Positions 30,976 through 40,907 of a DNA stretch of 64,000 nucleotides are shown piece by piece. The position numbers were made by a program, and so were the translations under genes. The notes below the pieces were generated by a model, which made no database searches, was not told the origin of the DNA, and worked only from the letters and a program-made list of their open reading frames with translations. The first letter of the stretch is position 1, and every line of letters begins with the position of its first letter. The stretch is from the NCBI GenBank assembly GCA_922989275.2, contig OV277872.1, positions 26,924,119-26,988,118 on the forward strand, written 5' to 3'. The stretch comes from Gari tellinella. Lineage: Eukaryota > Mollusca > Bivalvia > Cardiida > Psammobiidae.

Positions 30976-31132
30976 AAACTCATCGCCGTTAGAAATAAGT
31001 CTTAAAGATTCTTGTATTTAAAAATAATCAATTTTAATCATATTTTACAGACGATTATTCTAAAGCATGATCAGGGATGCTATATTAGAACACACATGGT
31101 CCCTGGAATTAAAGATAATGACAAAAGAAGTG

Positions 31133-31352
31133 TTAACCTTTTACCCCATAGCATGTTTCTAATACTAAAGATAGGCGACCACTTCAAGCAGGTTGAAAGT
31201 TAAGCAGAATGTGCTAAGCATATTATGCTTTACTTTCAGCCTGCTTTAAGCTACCATCAGCTAGGATACACAGAAAATATGTCATATGGCACATAGATCT
31301 ATTCATGACTGAATAAAGAGAAGCTATTTTCTTTAGTGGATACATGAATAAA
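31133..31352 (+). mobile_element. D-family MITE (D6)
   Basis: TTAACCTTTTACCCCATAGC start. Core arms TCAAGCAGGTTGAAAG and CTTTCAGCCTGCTTTAAG. Right end decayed. Confidence 0.75.
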
Positions 31353-31464
31353 TTAAAAGTTTAAGAGAATATGGAGCAATACTTTATTCTGATAGCTGGT
31401 AAAATCTCTCTATTAAGACTACTAAAGCAAAGGTTAATTGATTGTTTAAAAGATAGGTGACAGC

Positions 31465-31718
31465 TTAACCCTTTCAACCCTACAACCCCCTGTAGATATT
31501 ACTGATTACATATGCAAACAGTGTATACCCTGATCAGAGGGCTCCTATAGGAACCCTCTGACCAGTGTTTACACCATTTGATACATGCATTTTCATTGAC
31601 TGTTGTTTTCATACCAAAAGTGCAACAGTAGACTGGTTCACAAAACATGTACCTGTACTAGAAGAGTCCAAAAGGATTATAAATACCCACAAGAGAAATT
31701 TAGGATTGAAAGGGTTAA
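31465..31718 (+). mobile_element. I-family MITE nested in F4 (I4)
   Basis: TTAACCCTTTCAACCCTAC ... TTGAAAGGGTTAA, 254 bp with TTAA on both sides. Core AAACAGTGTATACCCTGATC with apex GGCTCCTATAGGAACC. Confidence 0.87.
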
Positions 31719-31750
31719 AGCAAGGTGACAGTAAAACATAAACCTCCTAT

Positions 31751-32002
31751 TTAACCCATTCCCCCATTAATACGACTTTTTACGCCTTTAATTTATTTCT
31801 CTACTGATGAAAATAATTCCAATTTATACTGTTACAAATAAGAATCATAAGAAATATTTTCTGTATTCTAGCAGATTATAGTTTAAAGCAGGCTGAAAGT
31901 AAAGCAGAATGTGCCTTAAGGCACATTCTGCTTTACTTTCAACCTGCTTTAAGTGGTCAACTACTTTCAAAAATATAAACAGGCTATGGGGTAATGGGTA
32001 AA
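31751..32002 (-). mobile_element. D-family MITE nested in F4 (D7)
   Basis: TTAACCCATTCCCCCATTAA ... GGGGTAATGGGTAAA. Palindrome TTAAAGCAGGCTGAAAG with apex GTGCCTTAAGGCAC. Confidence 0.85.
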
Positions 32003-32189
32003 AGGAACATGTCACATTGCTTTAAGCAGTCATCTGTTGTAAACACCAAATAACAAAATTTACAATTTTACTGTACTTTCACCTGGTCAAACTTCAAAAC
32101 AGTTCATATTCTACTATCGATATAGTATGTATAAGTTAGTTACTACGACATCTGATACACTTCTCACATATGAAAATGAGTTTACCAAA

Positions 32190-32356
32190 AAATCCAACAT
32201 TTTCTCACTCATTTCTGCACCCAAATCCTATGGTGTAAGTTGTAACTACTCATCAGAACCGTCTCCAAGAAAATATTCTGAAGATAAGTAACATCATAGG
32301 TTTTAATGCAGACAAAGATTTAAGTTTTTAAAATACTCCCCTTAATCTGGAGTCCT
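32190..32356. mobile_element. G-family MITE, left end lost (G2)
   Basis: AAATCCTATGGTGTAAG and CTACTCATCAGAACCGTCTC, then TAACATCATAGGTTTTAATG and the end CTTAATCTGGAGTCCT. Confidence 0.6.
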
Positions 32357-32407
32357 GCACTTATACACTTTCACTGTGTTGAGCATTCACACAAACAGTC
32401 TCTGATG

Positions 32408-32645
32408 TGCAGTATCATACAGTTGATATGCAGTCTCATACAGTTGATATGCAGTCTCATACAGTCTCATATAGTAAATATACAGTGGATATATAGTCTC
32501 ATTCAGTGGATATGCAGTCTCAAACAGTCTCATTCAGTGACTATGCAGTCTCATAGAGTCGATATACAGTCTCATTCAGTGACTATGGCTAATGCAGTCT
32601 CATACAGTCTCATTCAGTGGATATGCAGTCTCATACAGTTGATAG
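32408..32645. repeat. Minisatellite, about 20-22 bp unit
   Basis: Imperfect tandem units built from CAGTCTCATACAGTTGATATG and CAGTCTCATTCAGTGACTATG. The 82-codon open frame across it is an artefact. Confidence 0.85.
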
Positions 32646-32787
32646 ATAGATAGTTTATTCTGCAATAGACTTTACAGTCCATGACCGGACCATGAGCATA
32701 CATAATATACAAAATATGCATACAATACCCAATCGGTTTATGGCTACCTGTTTCTGTTTTTCAGTGAAAAAAAAAATTATTATTTCC

Positions 32788-33020
32788 TGATCTGGATTCA
32801 AGCTGTTTGTCATTGGTCATTATATTCATTCTATCAAAATGTCCACTTTTATGTTACTTTGAGAAAAACAGAAGACGACAAATTTAAGCAGACGGTATTG
32901 CAGCCATGAAAAGGTTTGACATAAATATCTTGTTTAGGACAGAGCGGCAAGGGTCATTGTACGGAGCCTGAGGGAGTCGTTGTTGGTAGGGTCGTTGTAG
33001 GGAGGGAGCTCAGCACTGTA
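32788..33020 (+). mobile_element. C-family MITE, right half (C7)
   Basis: CTGATCTGGATTCAAGCTG then AGAAGACGACAAATTTAAGC, GCCATGAAAAGGTTTGACA (captured A end) and GGAGGGAGCTCAGCACTG-TA. The left half is absent. Confidence 0.75.
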
Positions 33021-33021
33021 T

Positions 33022-33448
33022 ACAATACAACCCCTCTGCAATGGCCAATTATAATAGACTCATTCATGGTATTGAAGACAGGTGATAGCTTAACCCTTTG
33101 AACCCTAGTCCCGCATATATGCGTCCTTTTCAAACAGTGTATATGTGAATAGTACACTTGTCATATGCAAACAGTGAAGATCCAGATCAGAGGGCTCCGA
33201 AAGGAGCCCTCTGTTCAGGGTCTTCACTGTTTGTCATAATACCAAATATTGACAAAAACAACCCTAAAAAGTCAGAAATGGACTTGGCCAAAATGGAAAC
33301 TGGAATTGTCCATTTAACGTTTCAGGGAGGAAAGAGTTAAAGCAAAATGAATATAAAGCAGAAAGCGTCAAAAAGAGCTTCCTGTTTATGTTTCATGTTG
33401 CTTTTAGCAGTCACCTACCTCAAAAACCTAAACCTTTTACTTATGTAG
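33022..33448. mobile_element. F-family MITE split by I5 (F5)
   Basis: ACAACCCCTCTGCAATGGCC on the left. The core is cut at its shoulder TTAA (ATAGC-TTAA ... TTAA-AGCAAAATGAATATAAAG), then AGAGCTTCCTGTTTATG. The right terminus is lost against F6. Confidence 0.65.
33090..33340 (+). mobile_element. I-family MITE nested in F5 (I5)
   Basis: TTAACCCTTTGAACCCTAG ... GGAGGAAAGAGTTAA, 251 bp. Palindrome AAACAGTGAAGATCCAGATC with apex GGCTCCGAAAGGAGCC. Confidence 0.88.
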
Positions 33449-33655
33449 TACAGTAGAACCTCTATATTACGACCACTAATTGTGTCAAATATAAGTCGTT
33501 TAAGACAAGTGACAGCTTAAAGCAAAGTGAAAGTGAAACAGAAAGCTCCTACAGGAGTTTCTGTTTCACTTTCACATTGCTTTAAGCTGTCACCTGTCTT
33601 TTATACAGACAATTCGTCTTCTTGTTAGTGGTCGTAATAGAGAGGTTCTACTGTA
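33449..33655. mobile_element. F-family MITE, full copy (F6)
   Basis: TA-CAGTAGAACCTCTATATTA ... AGAGAGGTTCTACTG-TA, 207 bp. Core TTAAAGCAAAGTGAAAGTGA with apex AGCTCCTACAGGAG. Confidence 0.88.
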
Positions 33656-33795
33656 GTTGTAATAGAGAGTTTTAACTGTACTACAAAGTTAACAGTTTTA
33701 TTCTGATAGAGTAAGGTAAAACTTCCCTATTACGATCACTAAAACGAAGGCTAGTTCATTGTATAAACCAGAAATGGGTGTCAAAGCCACCTGAT

Positions 33796-35637
33796 GCTCG
33801 CCTGTTTAAAGTTAAAAACACATCTAAAGTCTAAAAAACATCTTGTATCAAAAGAAAATCAATTTTCAGTTTAGAACCATTATTAAATTAATGTTGAGTC
33901 TTAGTCTAGTTATATTAAACTTTAAACAACCTGTGCAACTTTTAACCTGGTGATTTGTAGTCAAAACAACTAAGTCCAAATCGTGTCAAAAATTGACAAA
34001 TATTAAAATTATTTTTAAATTTCAACTTCATAACATCAATGTTTGACTCCTAATGAACCTCCATATAAAATTTCAGCACCTTAGCACAAGTATTTAACTA
34101 TAAAACAACCCGTCCAAAAACTTTAACCTGGTGTTTAGTAGGAAAACACCTAAGTCCAAATCGTGTCAAATATTTACAAAAATTAAAATTATTTTTAAAT
34201 TTCAACTTCAAAACATCAATGTTTGATCCCTAATGAACATCCATACAAAATTTAAGCACCTTAGCACAAGTATTTTAAAAACATTAAAACAACCCGTCCA
34301 AAAAACTTTAACCTGGTGGTTTGTATTCGAAAACCCTAAGCCCAAAACATGTCAAAAATTGACATAAATTTAAATCATTTTTAAATTCCAACTTCAAAAC
34401 ATCAATGTTTAACCCCAAATGAACCTCCGTACAAAATTTCAGCCCCTAGCACAAGTATTAAACTTTAAAACAACCCGTCCTAAAAACTTTAACCTGGTAA
34501 TTTTTAGTCGAAAAACCTAAGTCCAAAACATGTAAATCGCTCACCTGAGGACTATTGTGTTATATATTACTCAATGCAAAATGAAGTTTGTCATTGCATG
34601 TATGTGGACTGTTGCATGAAGAAGTAATTCGGAATCTGTTAATCTGTCATTATTACTATTTGAGCAAAAGGGGAAAATATGGCAATGATATAAATAGTGC
34701 TAATAAAGGGTCACTTAAACAATATTCATTCAAAATAATTATTATTGAATTCAGACAATGGTCTCAGAGAAGCAATTGTCTTTAAAAAAAATCTATTATA
34801 AGTCTATGCAAAACTGATAAGCCCCGGGCAGGGCCATTTTTGACCATGGGGACATGATTTGAACAATTCTGGTAGAGGACCATAAGGCAAAGCTAGATGC
34901 CAAATATAAAAGGTCTTGGGCTTATGGTTTCAGAGAAGAAGATTTTTAAAGGTTTTCTTATATAAGTCTATGTAAAATTGATAAGCCCTGGGGCGGGTCC
35001 ATTTTTGACACAGGGGTCATGATTTGAACAATTTTGGTAGAGGACCATAAGGCAAAGCTAGATGCCAAATATAAAAGGTCTGGGCCTTAAGGTTTCAGAG
35101 AAGAAGATTTATAAAGGTTTTCCTATATAAGTCTATGTAAAACTGTTGATGTAAGTAAGGAAGTTGACCACGCCCTCTGGCAACCATGTTTTTTGACGGA
35201 TCAAAATTCTTTGAACAATTTTGAAAGTATATTAATTGAGAAACATTTTGGTGAAAACCAAAGTGAAATCGGACCAGTCGTTCTTGAGAAGAAGATTTTT
35301 TAAAATATTGTGCATGGTTGCCATGGCAACAAGACCGATTGCCCCACCCACTTTTTTCACAATTTTTAAAGCTCACAACTACAGTATGTATTTGACAAAG
35401 TTTGGTTAAAATTGGGCCATTGGTTTCAGAGAAGAAGTTGTTTGAAAGAAATTGTGAACGGAAGACACCAACACCAACACCGACGGACGGCGACCGATCA
35501 CAATAGCTCACCTTGAGCACTTTGTGCTCAGGTGAGCTAAAAACAACCCGTCCAAAAAACTTTAACCTTGGCCACGCTCACGCTGGGGGTATGGCATTAG
35601 CTCTGCTATTCTACGAACAGGCGAGCTAAAACAGCTT
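33796..35637. repeat. V-type tandem-unit repeat, with U2 nested (V1)
   Basis: Three to four units of about 182 bp, each with CAACTTCATAACATCAATG, CAAAATTTCAGCACCTTAGC and AAACAACCCGTCC. Starts GCTCGCCTGTTT and ends AACAGGCGAGC, a short terminal inverted repeat. Non-coding. Confidence 0.65.
34537..35545 (+). repeat. U-type dispersed repeat inside V1 (U2)
   Basis: Begins ATCGCTCACCTGAGG and ends with the stem AGCTCACCTTGAGC ... GCTCAGGTGAGCTAAAAA. Two internal units repeat GACCATAAGGCAAAGCTAG at about 175 bp spacing. No credible gene. Confidence 0.6.
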
Positions 35638-35771
35638 ACAGCTTAAAACAAGGTTTTAAAACTAAAACAGTAAGCTTCTAAAGAAAGCAGTCACCTGTCG
35701 CAAACACCTAATAATTAACACTTTAGTGTGGTCGTAATAGTGAGGTTTCACTGTACTGACTAGTTGTATTG

Positions 35772-36026
35772 CAGGGCTGCCATTTCTCCGGCTTTTTCCC
35801 AAATCTCTGGATTTTTTCCAAGTACATGGTAGCTTAAAGCAGGCTGAAAGTAAAGCAGAATGTGCACTAAGGCGTATCCTGCTTTACTTACAGCCTGCTG
35901 TAAGTAGTCGCATGTCAACAAAACAAGAAAAGGGCTATGGGGTAAAGGTACGATTCGTAAAATCGCACATGAAAAATGCAAATTTGGAAATCTTAGGATT
36001 TTTTATGTCAACTTATGGCAGCCCTG
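35772..36026. mobile_element. P-family MITE at the 3' end of the B-box gene (P2)
   Basis: CAGGGCTGCCATTTCTCC ... ACTTATGGCAGCCCTG, 255 bp, with TCTGGATTTTTTCC and AATCTTAGGATTTTTT sub-ends. A truncated D element (35826-35948) is nested inside. It ends one base before the stop codon of the B-box gene. Confidence 0.75.
35826..35948 (-). mobile_element. D-family MITE fragment nested in P2 (D13)
   Basis: TTAAAGCAGGCTGAAAG, then GCAGAATGTGCACTAAGGCG, CAGCCTGCTGTAAG and ATGGGGTAAAGG: core and right flank only. Confidence 0.7.
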
Positions 36027-37601
36027 TTATTGTGATAGCTGATACACTTTCACTTTGGTGTTCTCAAACGATCCAACATACAGCCTGTTTGTCTCCTGAC
36101 AATGACATATAGAGTACAAACAACTGCCCATTCCATCTTCCTGTGATAGGATAGTCTGTATCTTAGTGAGGTCTGCAGTTAGCATGAGTACATTACCGCT
36201 GTAATAACAACAAACATACACATTACCATGGTGATCAACACACACTTTCTCTGGACTGTCCAGTTCACTGCTACGAAATACAGACTTTACTACACCGTCA
36301 AATGTTAGACTGATCACTTTTTCACTACCTGAGTCCGATACATATATGGTCTCCTCATCCTTGCTGACACATACATACTCTGGGTAGTCAAACAGCTTAC
36401 TTCCATCGCTGTCACACTTCAGCACTTTACCAGAGAGATCAATTATCTCAAGCTTTCCAGGCTCACTGATCTTAGGGTATGTAACAACCAGTCTATTCCT
36501 GCTGTAGGCCAAACCTTTACACCCATCACTCACAGTTATCTCCCTGTCCAATGTAAGGGTATCTGACACACTCAGTAAGAATATTTTACTGTCATGGCAT
36601 GAAGCTACTGCTGCTTGGTTCCTACCTATTACTGTGACATCCCATGGCCTGCTAGACATTGTCAGTTCACTTATCACCTTATTCCTCTGAGTGTCTATTA
36701 GTTTAACCTTAAAGTTTTCACTATCTACAATGATCAGTCTGTTGTTGGATATCATAGTCAACCCAGTTATACCACAGATGTTTTCATCATCACTAGATTT
36801 CACCTCAATATCTGTAAAATGAGTTGCCTCTGTATCGGTAGGGTCATAAGGGCCCAGTGGCATGGCAACATCAATAGTTGGAGTCTGAAGTGAAAGCTTC
36901 CCAATCCCATCATGGATGTTCAGTAATTCTGTCAACTTTGTACTAGGATGAAAGACATACTCACTGACAACATTCTCCTTCTCAGCTTCATCTAGTTTAG
37001 TCTGTATTTCTGTTACGGCATTTTTTGACTCTTGCATTTTAATGTAAATTTCACACTCTTTCCTGGAAGTTTGCAGATGATCTAACTCTTCAGCTATTTT
37101 CTGAACAGACTGTAAAGATGTTGTAATATTATCAGAGATATTCCTAAATGTTCTTTCTTCTTCCTTCTGGAGGTTTTCTGCCTGTGCTATAATGCCTCTC
37201 TCAAGCTCATCCAAGAGTGAGTTTATCTCTTCTCTAAATATATGCACAGATTTTACCACCTCTGAACACCAGGTCTGGGATTTAGAGATGTTGTCTTCAA
37301 CCAGTTGTATAATACTATGAGACCTTTGGCCAGACTGGTTCAAAACTTGAATGAAACTCTTAAATTCATGACTATCTATTATTGATTGAGCATTTTTAAG
37401 CATTGTGTCCTTGTCTATTAGAACATGGTGGCGGTTACCTCGTCTTCTCCGATGACGCGTATAACAAGTGCTACATAGGTACTCTCCACAGTCAACACAG
37501 TATCCTCTAGCTTCTAACATTTTCCCATCTTTTCTACAGAACTCACAGTAAAAGTCAAATACAGGCACAGATCCTATGTCATCTGAAAGTCGTTTTGCCA
37601 T
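36027..37601 (-). CDS. B-box / coiled-coil / beta-propeller protein, TRIM-like without RING
   Basis: A 524-residue frame runs from ATG at 37601 to TAA at 36029-36027. Residues 19-59 form a B-box zinc finger: C19, C22, C35, C38, C43, C46, H50, H58 and H59. Residues about 70-230 are Glu/Lys/Gln-rich and heptad-like, as expected for the TRIM coiled coil. Residues about 260-524 are repeated beta-rich units (ICGITGLTMISNNRLIIVDS, EYVCVSKDEETIYVSDSG, EKVCVDHHGNVYVC) typical of an NHL/six-bladed propeller. No RING finger precedes the B-box, so ubiquitin-ligase activity cannot be assumed. Bivalves carry large families of such intron-poor genes, often linked to innate immunity; a role here is only inferred. 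On the minus strand a polypyrimidine tract plus CAG at 37698-37696 makes an acceptor 94 nt before the ATG, so a 5' untranslated exon is likely. The stop codon abuts a MITE (P2) ending at 36026. Confidence 0.9.
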   Translation of the reverse strand: MAKRLSDDIGSVPVFDFYCEFCRKDGKMLEARGYCVDCGEYLCSTCYTRHRRRRGNRHHVLIDKDTMLKNAQSIIDSHEFKSFIQVLNQSGQRSHSIIQLVEDNISKSQTWCSEVVKSVHIFREEINSLLDELERGIIAQAENLQKEEERTFRNISDNITTSLQSVQKIAEELDHLQTSRKECEIYIKMQESKNAVTEIQTKLDEAEKENVVSEYVFHPSTKLTELLNIHDGIGKLSLQTPTIDVAMPLGPYDPTDTEATHFTDIEVKSSDDENICGITGLTMISNNRLIIVDSENFKVKLIDTQRNKVISELTMSSRPWDVTVIGRNQAAVASCHDSKIFLLSVSDTLTLDREITVSDGCKGLAYSRNRLVVTYPKISEPGKLEIIDLSGKVLKCDSDGSKLFDYPEYVCVSKDEETIYVSDSGSEKVISLTFDGVVKSVFRSSELDSPEKVCVDHHGNVYVCCYYSGNVLMLTADLTKIQTILSQEDGMGSCLYSICHCQETNRLYVGSFENTKVKVYQLSQ

Positions 37602-37695
37602 TATGTCCAGTGTATGTGTTGTTCTGCATCCACTAGTACACGAAACTACAAAATGTATTGTGTATTACTTGGATAACACGACTGCCAGTACCAAC

Positions 37696-37712
37696 CTGAA
37701 AAAAGTAAGAAC
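37696..37712 (-). other. Predicted 3' splice acceptor upstream of the B-box gene
   Basis: Read on the minus strand, TTCTTACTTTTTTCAG is followed by GTTGGTACTGG. This is a good polypyrimidine tract and CAG/G acceptor, 94 nt before the start codon. The sequence above it quickly becomes U-type repeat (37700-37845), as expected inside an intron. No donor was identified. Confidence 0.55.
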
Positions 37713-37845
37713 AAACATAGTCAAACCTGTATTAGGATTTCGGATCAGTCGTTCTTGAGAATATTTTTCTAGATATTGTGCATGGCTACCATGACAACAG
37801 CACCGATTACCCCACCCATTTTTAACATTTTGTTTTGTAAATCCA
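37700..37845 (-). repeat. U-type fragment in the likely 5' intron of the B-box gene
   Basis: GATCAGTCGTTCTTGAGAA, TGCATGGCTACCATGACAAC and ACCGATTACCCCACCC match U2 (35275-35355). Confidence 0.6.
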
Positions 37846-37849
37846 AAGT

Positions 37850-39552
37850 ATGTCAAAAAAGACAAAAATAAAAAATTATTTTAGATTTCAACTTCATAAC
37901 ATCAATGTTTGACACCAAATAAACCTCCATACAAAATTTCAGCCCCCTAGCACAAGTACTAAACCTTAAAACAACCCGTCCAAAAAACTAAAACCTTGTG
38001 ATGTGTAGTCGAAAAGCCTAAGTCTCAAACATGTCGAAATCTGACAAAGATTATTTTTTTATTTTAATTTCCAACTTCATAACATCAATGTTTGCCCCAA
38101 AATAAACCACCATACAAAATTTCAGCACCTTAGCACAAATATTAAACTTTAAAACAACCCGTCCAAAAAACTTTAACCTTTAATTATTTAATGACAAATA
38201 AAGACAATAAATGAAATTTATTTTTAAATTCCAAATTCATAACATCATTGTGTTACCCCTAATGAACCTCCATACAAAATTTCAGCCCCCTAGCACAAGT
38301 ATTAAACTTTAAAACAACCCATCCAAAAAATTTTAACCTGGTAATTTGTAGTCGAAAAACCTAAGTCCAAAATAGGTCGAAAATTGACATTATATACTCA
38401 ACAAAAAAAGTTAAGGAATTTTCAGAAAATCATCGCACAAAAGTACATCAAAACTAACTATTATCATTTTTCTTATTTATTTGATTAGATACATGTCATT
38501 GCTTGAAAAAAATGTTTCCTTTAGTTTCATATCACTTATATCCTTGCTAGTAGCACTGTTTCAAGTAACCTAAGGGTCAAAGTCATTTTTCACAAAAAGT
38601 AATCCCTCTTATTATGCAAAACACATGAATGAGTCGTGAGTTTTTATAAAGTGAAATTCAGTTCTTTTGAATGTGTAATGACATTAACGTATGTCTATTC
38701 TCCCAATAGCATCAATTGTCAAGCATGGAAGATGAGAATATTCAAACAAGAGCATGCATGCAAGTTTCATCGCTCGTCTGTTGTTTTGAAGATCAGTGAA
38801 AATTTACAGTAATATTAGGTGTAAGGTCAAGGTCAATATCATTTGGTTCAATGTTTTGATATGCCTGGATTGGCAATATCACGATGAACATGCATACCAA
38901 AAATAAAGATTATAGATGAACAATTAAAGAAGTTATGGCGAAATTATGCTGAGGGATCAGCCTCCATTTCTCCTGCAGAGCCGTCGCATGAGCCTTGAGG
39001 GTTCTTTTTGTCGGTACTCTGTGGACCCTCTGTCTTAGAATATCCTATCCATGTTAAATGGGAGACGTGTCCAGTGAGCGACTTTGACCTTTGACCTTAT
39101 TTTTATGCACTTTTCACTGATCTTCAAAGCTTATTCGAGTGTTTTAAATAACACTAATGTAAACACATATTTTGTGAAAAATGACCTTGACCCTTAGGTT
39201 ACTTGAAAAAGTGCTACAGCGAGGATATAAGTGATATTAACATTTTTTTCAAGCGAAGAAATGGATCTAATCAAATAAATAAAAAAAATGATAATAGTTA
39301 GTTTCGGTGTACTTTTTTGCGATGATTTTCTGAAAATTCCTTAACTTTTTTTGTTTAGTATATATAAATATTATTTTTAAATGCCAACATCATAACATCA
39401 ATGTTTAACCCCAAATGAACCTCCATACAAAATTTCATAACCCTAGCACAAATATTAAGCTTTAAAACACGTCCAAAAAACTTTAACCTTGGCCACACTC
39501 ACGCTGGGGTAATGACATTAGCTCTGCTGTTCTACGAACAGGCGAGCTAAAA
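37850..39552. repeat. V-type tandem-unit repeat, split by M (V2)
   Basis: Units at about 37885, 38080, 38230 and 39378 share CATAACATCAATGTTT and AAATTTCAGCCCCCTAGCAC. Ends GGCCACACTCACGCTGGGG ... AACAGGCGAGC, as V1. Confidence 0.65.
38391..39366. mobile_element. M element: long inverted-repeat DNA element
   Basis: TATATACTCAACAAAAAAAG ... TTTTTTTGTTTAGTATATA, about 975 bp. Inverted arms of about 200 bp (ATTTTCAGAAAATCATCGC / GCGATGATTTTCTGAAAAT), then a second inner inverted pair (TGAAGATCAGTGAAAA / TTTTCACTGATCTTCA). TA-type flanks. No transposase frame. Confidence 0.78.
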
Positions 39553-40371
39553 ATCTATTTTTAGCCACAGGGACTAGGAAATGCAACAGACCAGAACCAA
39601 TTCAATATGTGTGAAGGACCTCCAGAACTTTCACCATGCCAATATCAAAACTCTGGCCATAATGGTTTCAGAGAAAAAGATGTTTGAACATATCACTTTA
39701 TAACTCTATGTAAAACCGTGACCCCATGGGCGGGCCAATTTTGACCCCAGGCACCAGGGGCAAAATTTGAACAAATTTGATAGAGGACCTGTAGACGATG
39801 TTATGTGCAAAATATCGAAGCTATGTGTATTATGGTTTCAGACAAGAAGACTTTTTAAGTTCTCATTGAAAAAATCTAATTTTTGCTCCAGTGACCAGGA
39901 TATGTAACAGACCAGAACCAATTCAAAAATATATGTGTAAAAGATGTTTGAAACTTTGAACATATCACTATATAACTCTATGCTAAAGTGTAACCCCCGT
40001 GGTGGAGCCAATTTTGACCCAGGGGCAAAATTTGAACAATCTTGATAGATGACCTATAGACGGTGCCATGTGCCAAATATCTAAGCCTTGGCCCTTGTGG
40101 TTTTTGACAAGAAGATTTTTCAAGAATCCTTTATTTTTCACTTTGGTTGCCATGGCAACCAGAGTTCTGCATTGTTTTAAATTCTTTGAACAACTTTGAA
40201 ACAGCTTGACCCAAGGAACATTCCTGTGAAGTTTGGTTGCAATCAGGCAAGTGGTTTTGAAGAAGAAAATGTTTGAAGAAACTTTTGAAACACAACGCAC
40301 AACACAAGACAACGGACAAAGACCAACTACAAAAGCTCACCTTGACTTTGTGCTCAGGTGAGCTAAAAATA
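39553..40371 (+). repeat. U-type dispersed repeat (U3)
   Basis: Two units with CAGACCAGAACCAATTCAA, then GTTGCCATGGCAACCAGAG and the terminal GACTTTGTGCTCAGGTGAGC-TAAAA. Confidence 0.6.
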
Positions 40372-40482
40372 CTGGTCTAAACTAGCAAACAGTGTAGATC
40401 CTGATCAGGGGGTCCTCTTATCTGGGTCTACACTGTTTGCATATATACAGTACTAATGAGTAGAAGGTGTTGAAAGAGTTAA
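40372..40482 (+). mobile_element. I-family MITE, short right part (I6)
   Basis: Palindrome 40388-40440 (GCAAACAGTGTAGATCCTG ... GGGTCTACACTGTTTGC, short apex) and end TGAAAGAGTTAA. Its last TTAA is also the first TTAA of D8. Confidence 0.7.
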
Positions 40483-40728
40483 CCCATTACCCCATAAATA
40501 GGCCTTTTAGGCCTCTTAATTTATTCCTCTACTGAAGTAAATAAATCCAAATTATAGTGTTACTAATAAAAACCATAAGAAATACTTTCTATATTCTAGC
40601 AGATAATAGCTTAAAGTAGGCTGAAATTAAAGCAGAATGTGCCTTAAGGTGCATTCTGCTTTACTTTCAACCTGCTTTAAGTGATCTGGTGTTCTGTCTT
40701 CAATATAAGAAACAGGCTAAGGGGTAAT
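40479..40728 (-). mobile_element. D-family MITE (D8)
   Basis: TTAACCCATTACCCCATAAA ... GGCTAAGGGGTAATA. Palindrome with GTGCCTTAAGGTGC apex; arms slightly diverged. Confidence 0.85.
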
Positions 40729-40813
40729 ATACACTGTCACTGCAATTGTAACTTTGTAAGGCCTCTCTCCTGAAGGTATCCTCAAACATGTACTTAAATA
40801 TAACAATGGATCT

Positions 40814-40900
40814 GGAGCCCGTTTCATAAAACTTTGTACTGTAACGTGCATGTACAGATCAGAGTGAGTAAATTTTAAAGTTTAGTAATTTCTCTATTAT
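40814..40900. mobile_element. H-family MITE fragment (H4)
   Basis: GGAGCCCGTTTCATAAAAC followed by TTTGTACTGTAACGTG: one terminus only. Confidence 0.5.
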
Positions 40901-40907
40901 GTCTGCA

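Larger units (their letters stand above)
31394..32075. mobile_element. F-family MITE carrying two nested MITEs (F4)
   Basis: Left end GGTAAAATCTCTCTATTAAG and right end ACAATTTTACTG-TA. The F core is cut twice: I4 at the shoulder TTAA (CAGC-TTAA ... TTAA-AGCAAGGTGACAG) and D7 at the apex (CCTCCTAT ... AGGAAC). Confidence 0.75.
33711..35755. mobile_element. F-family MITE split by V1 (F7)
   Basis: Left: GGTAAAACTTCCCTATTACG and ATCACTAAAACGAAGG. Right: CAGTCACCTGTCGCAAACAC and GTGAGGTTTCACTG-TA. The middle (33796-35637) is V1. Confidence 0.65.

Noticed and set aside
32408..32645. CRISPR array
   Set aside because: Units are contiguous, imperfect tandem repeats without unique spacers, and the genome is eukaryotic.
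35095..35520. 141-codon minus-strand frame
   Set aside because: Lies wholly in a U-type repeat; similar fragments (SNNFFSETNGP, FFSETNSTSVTKLGQ) appear in U4, so it is repeat-derived.
36027..37601. Active RING-type ubiquitin ligase
   Set aside because: No RING finger precedes the B-box within the frame; only an in-frame upstream exon could supply one and none was seen.
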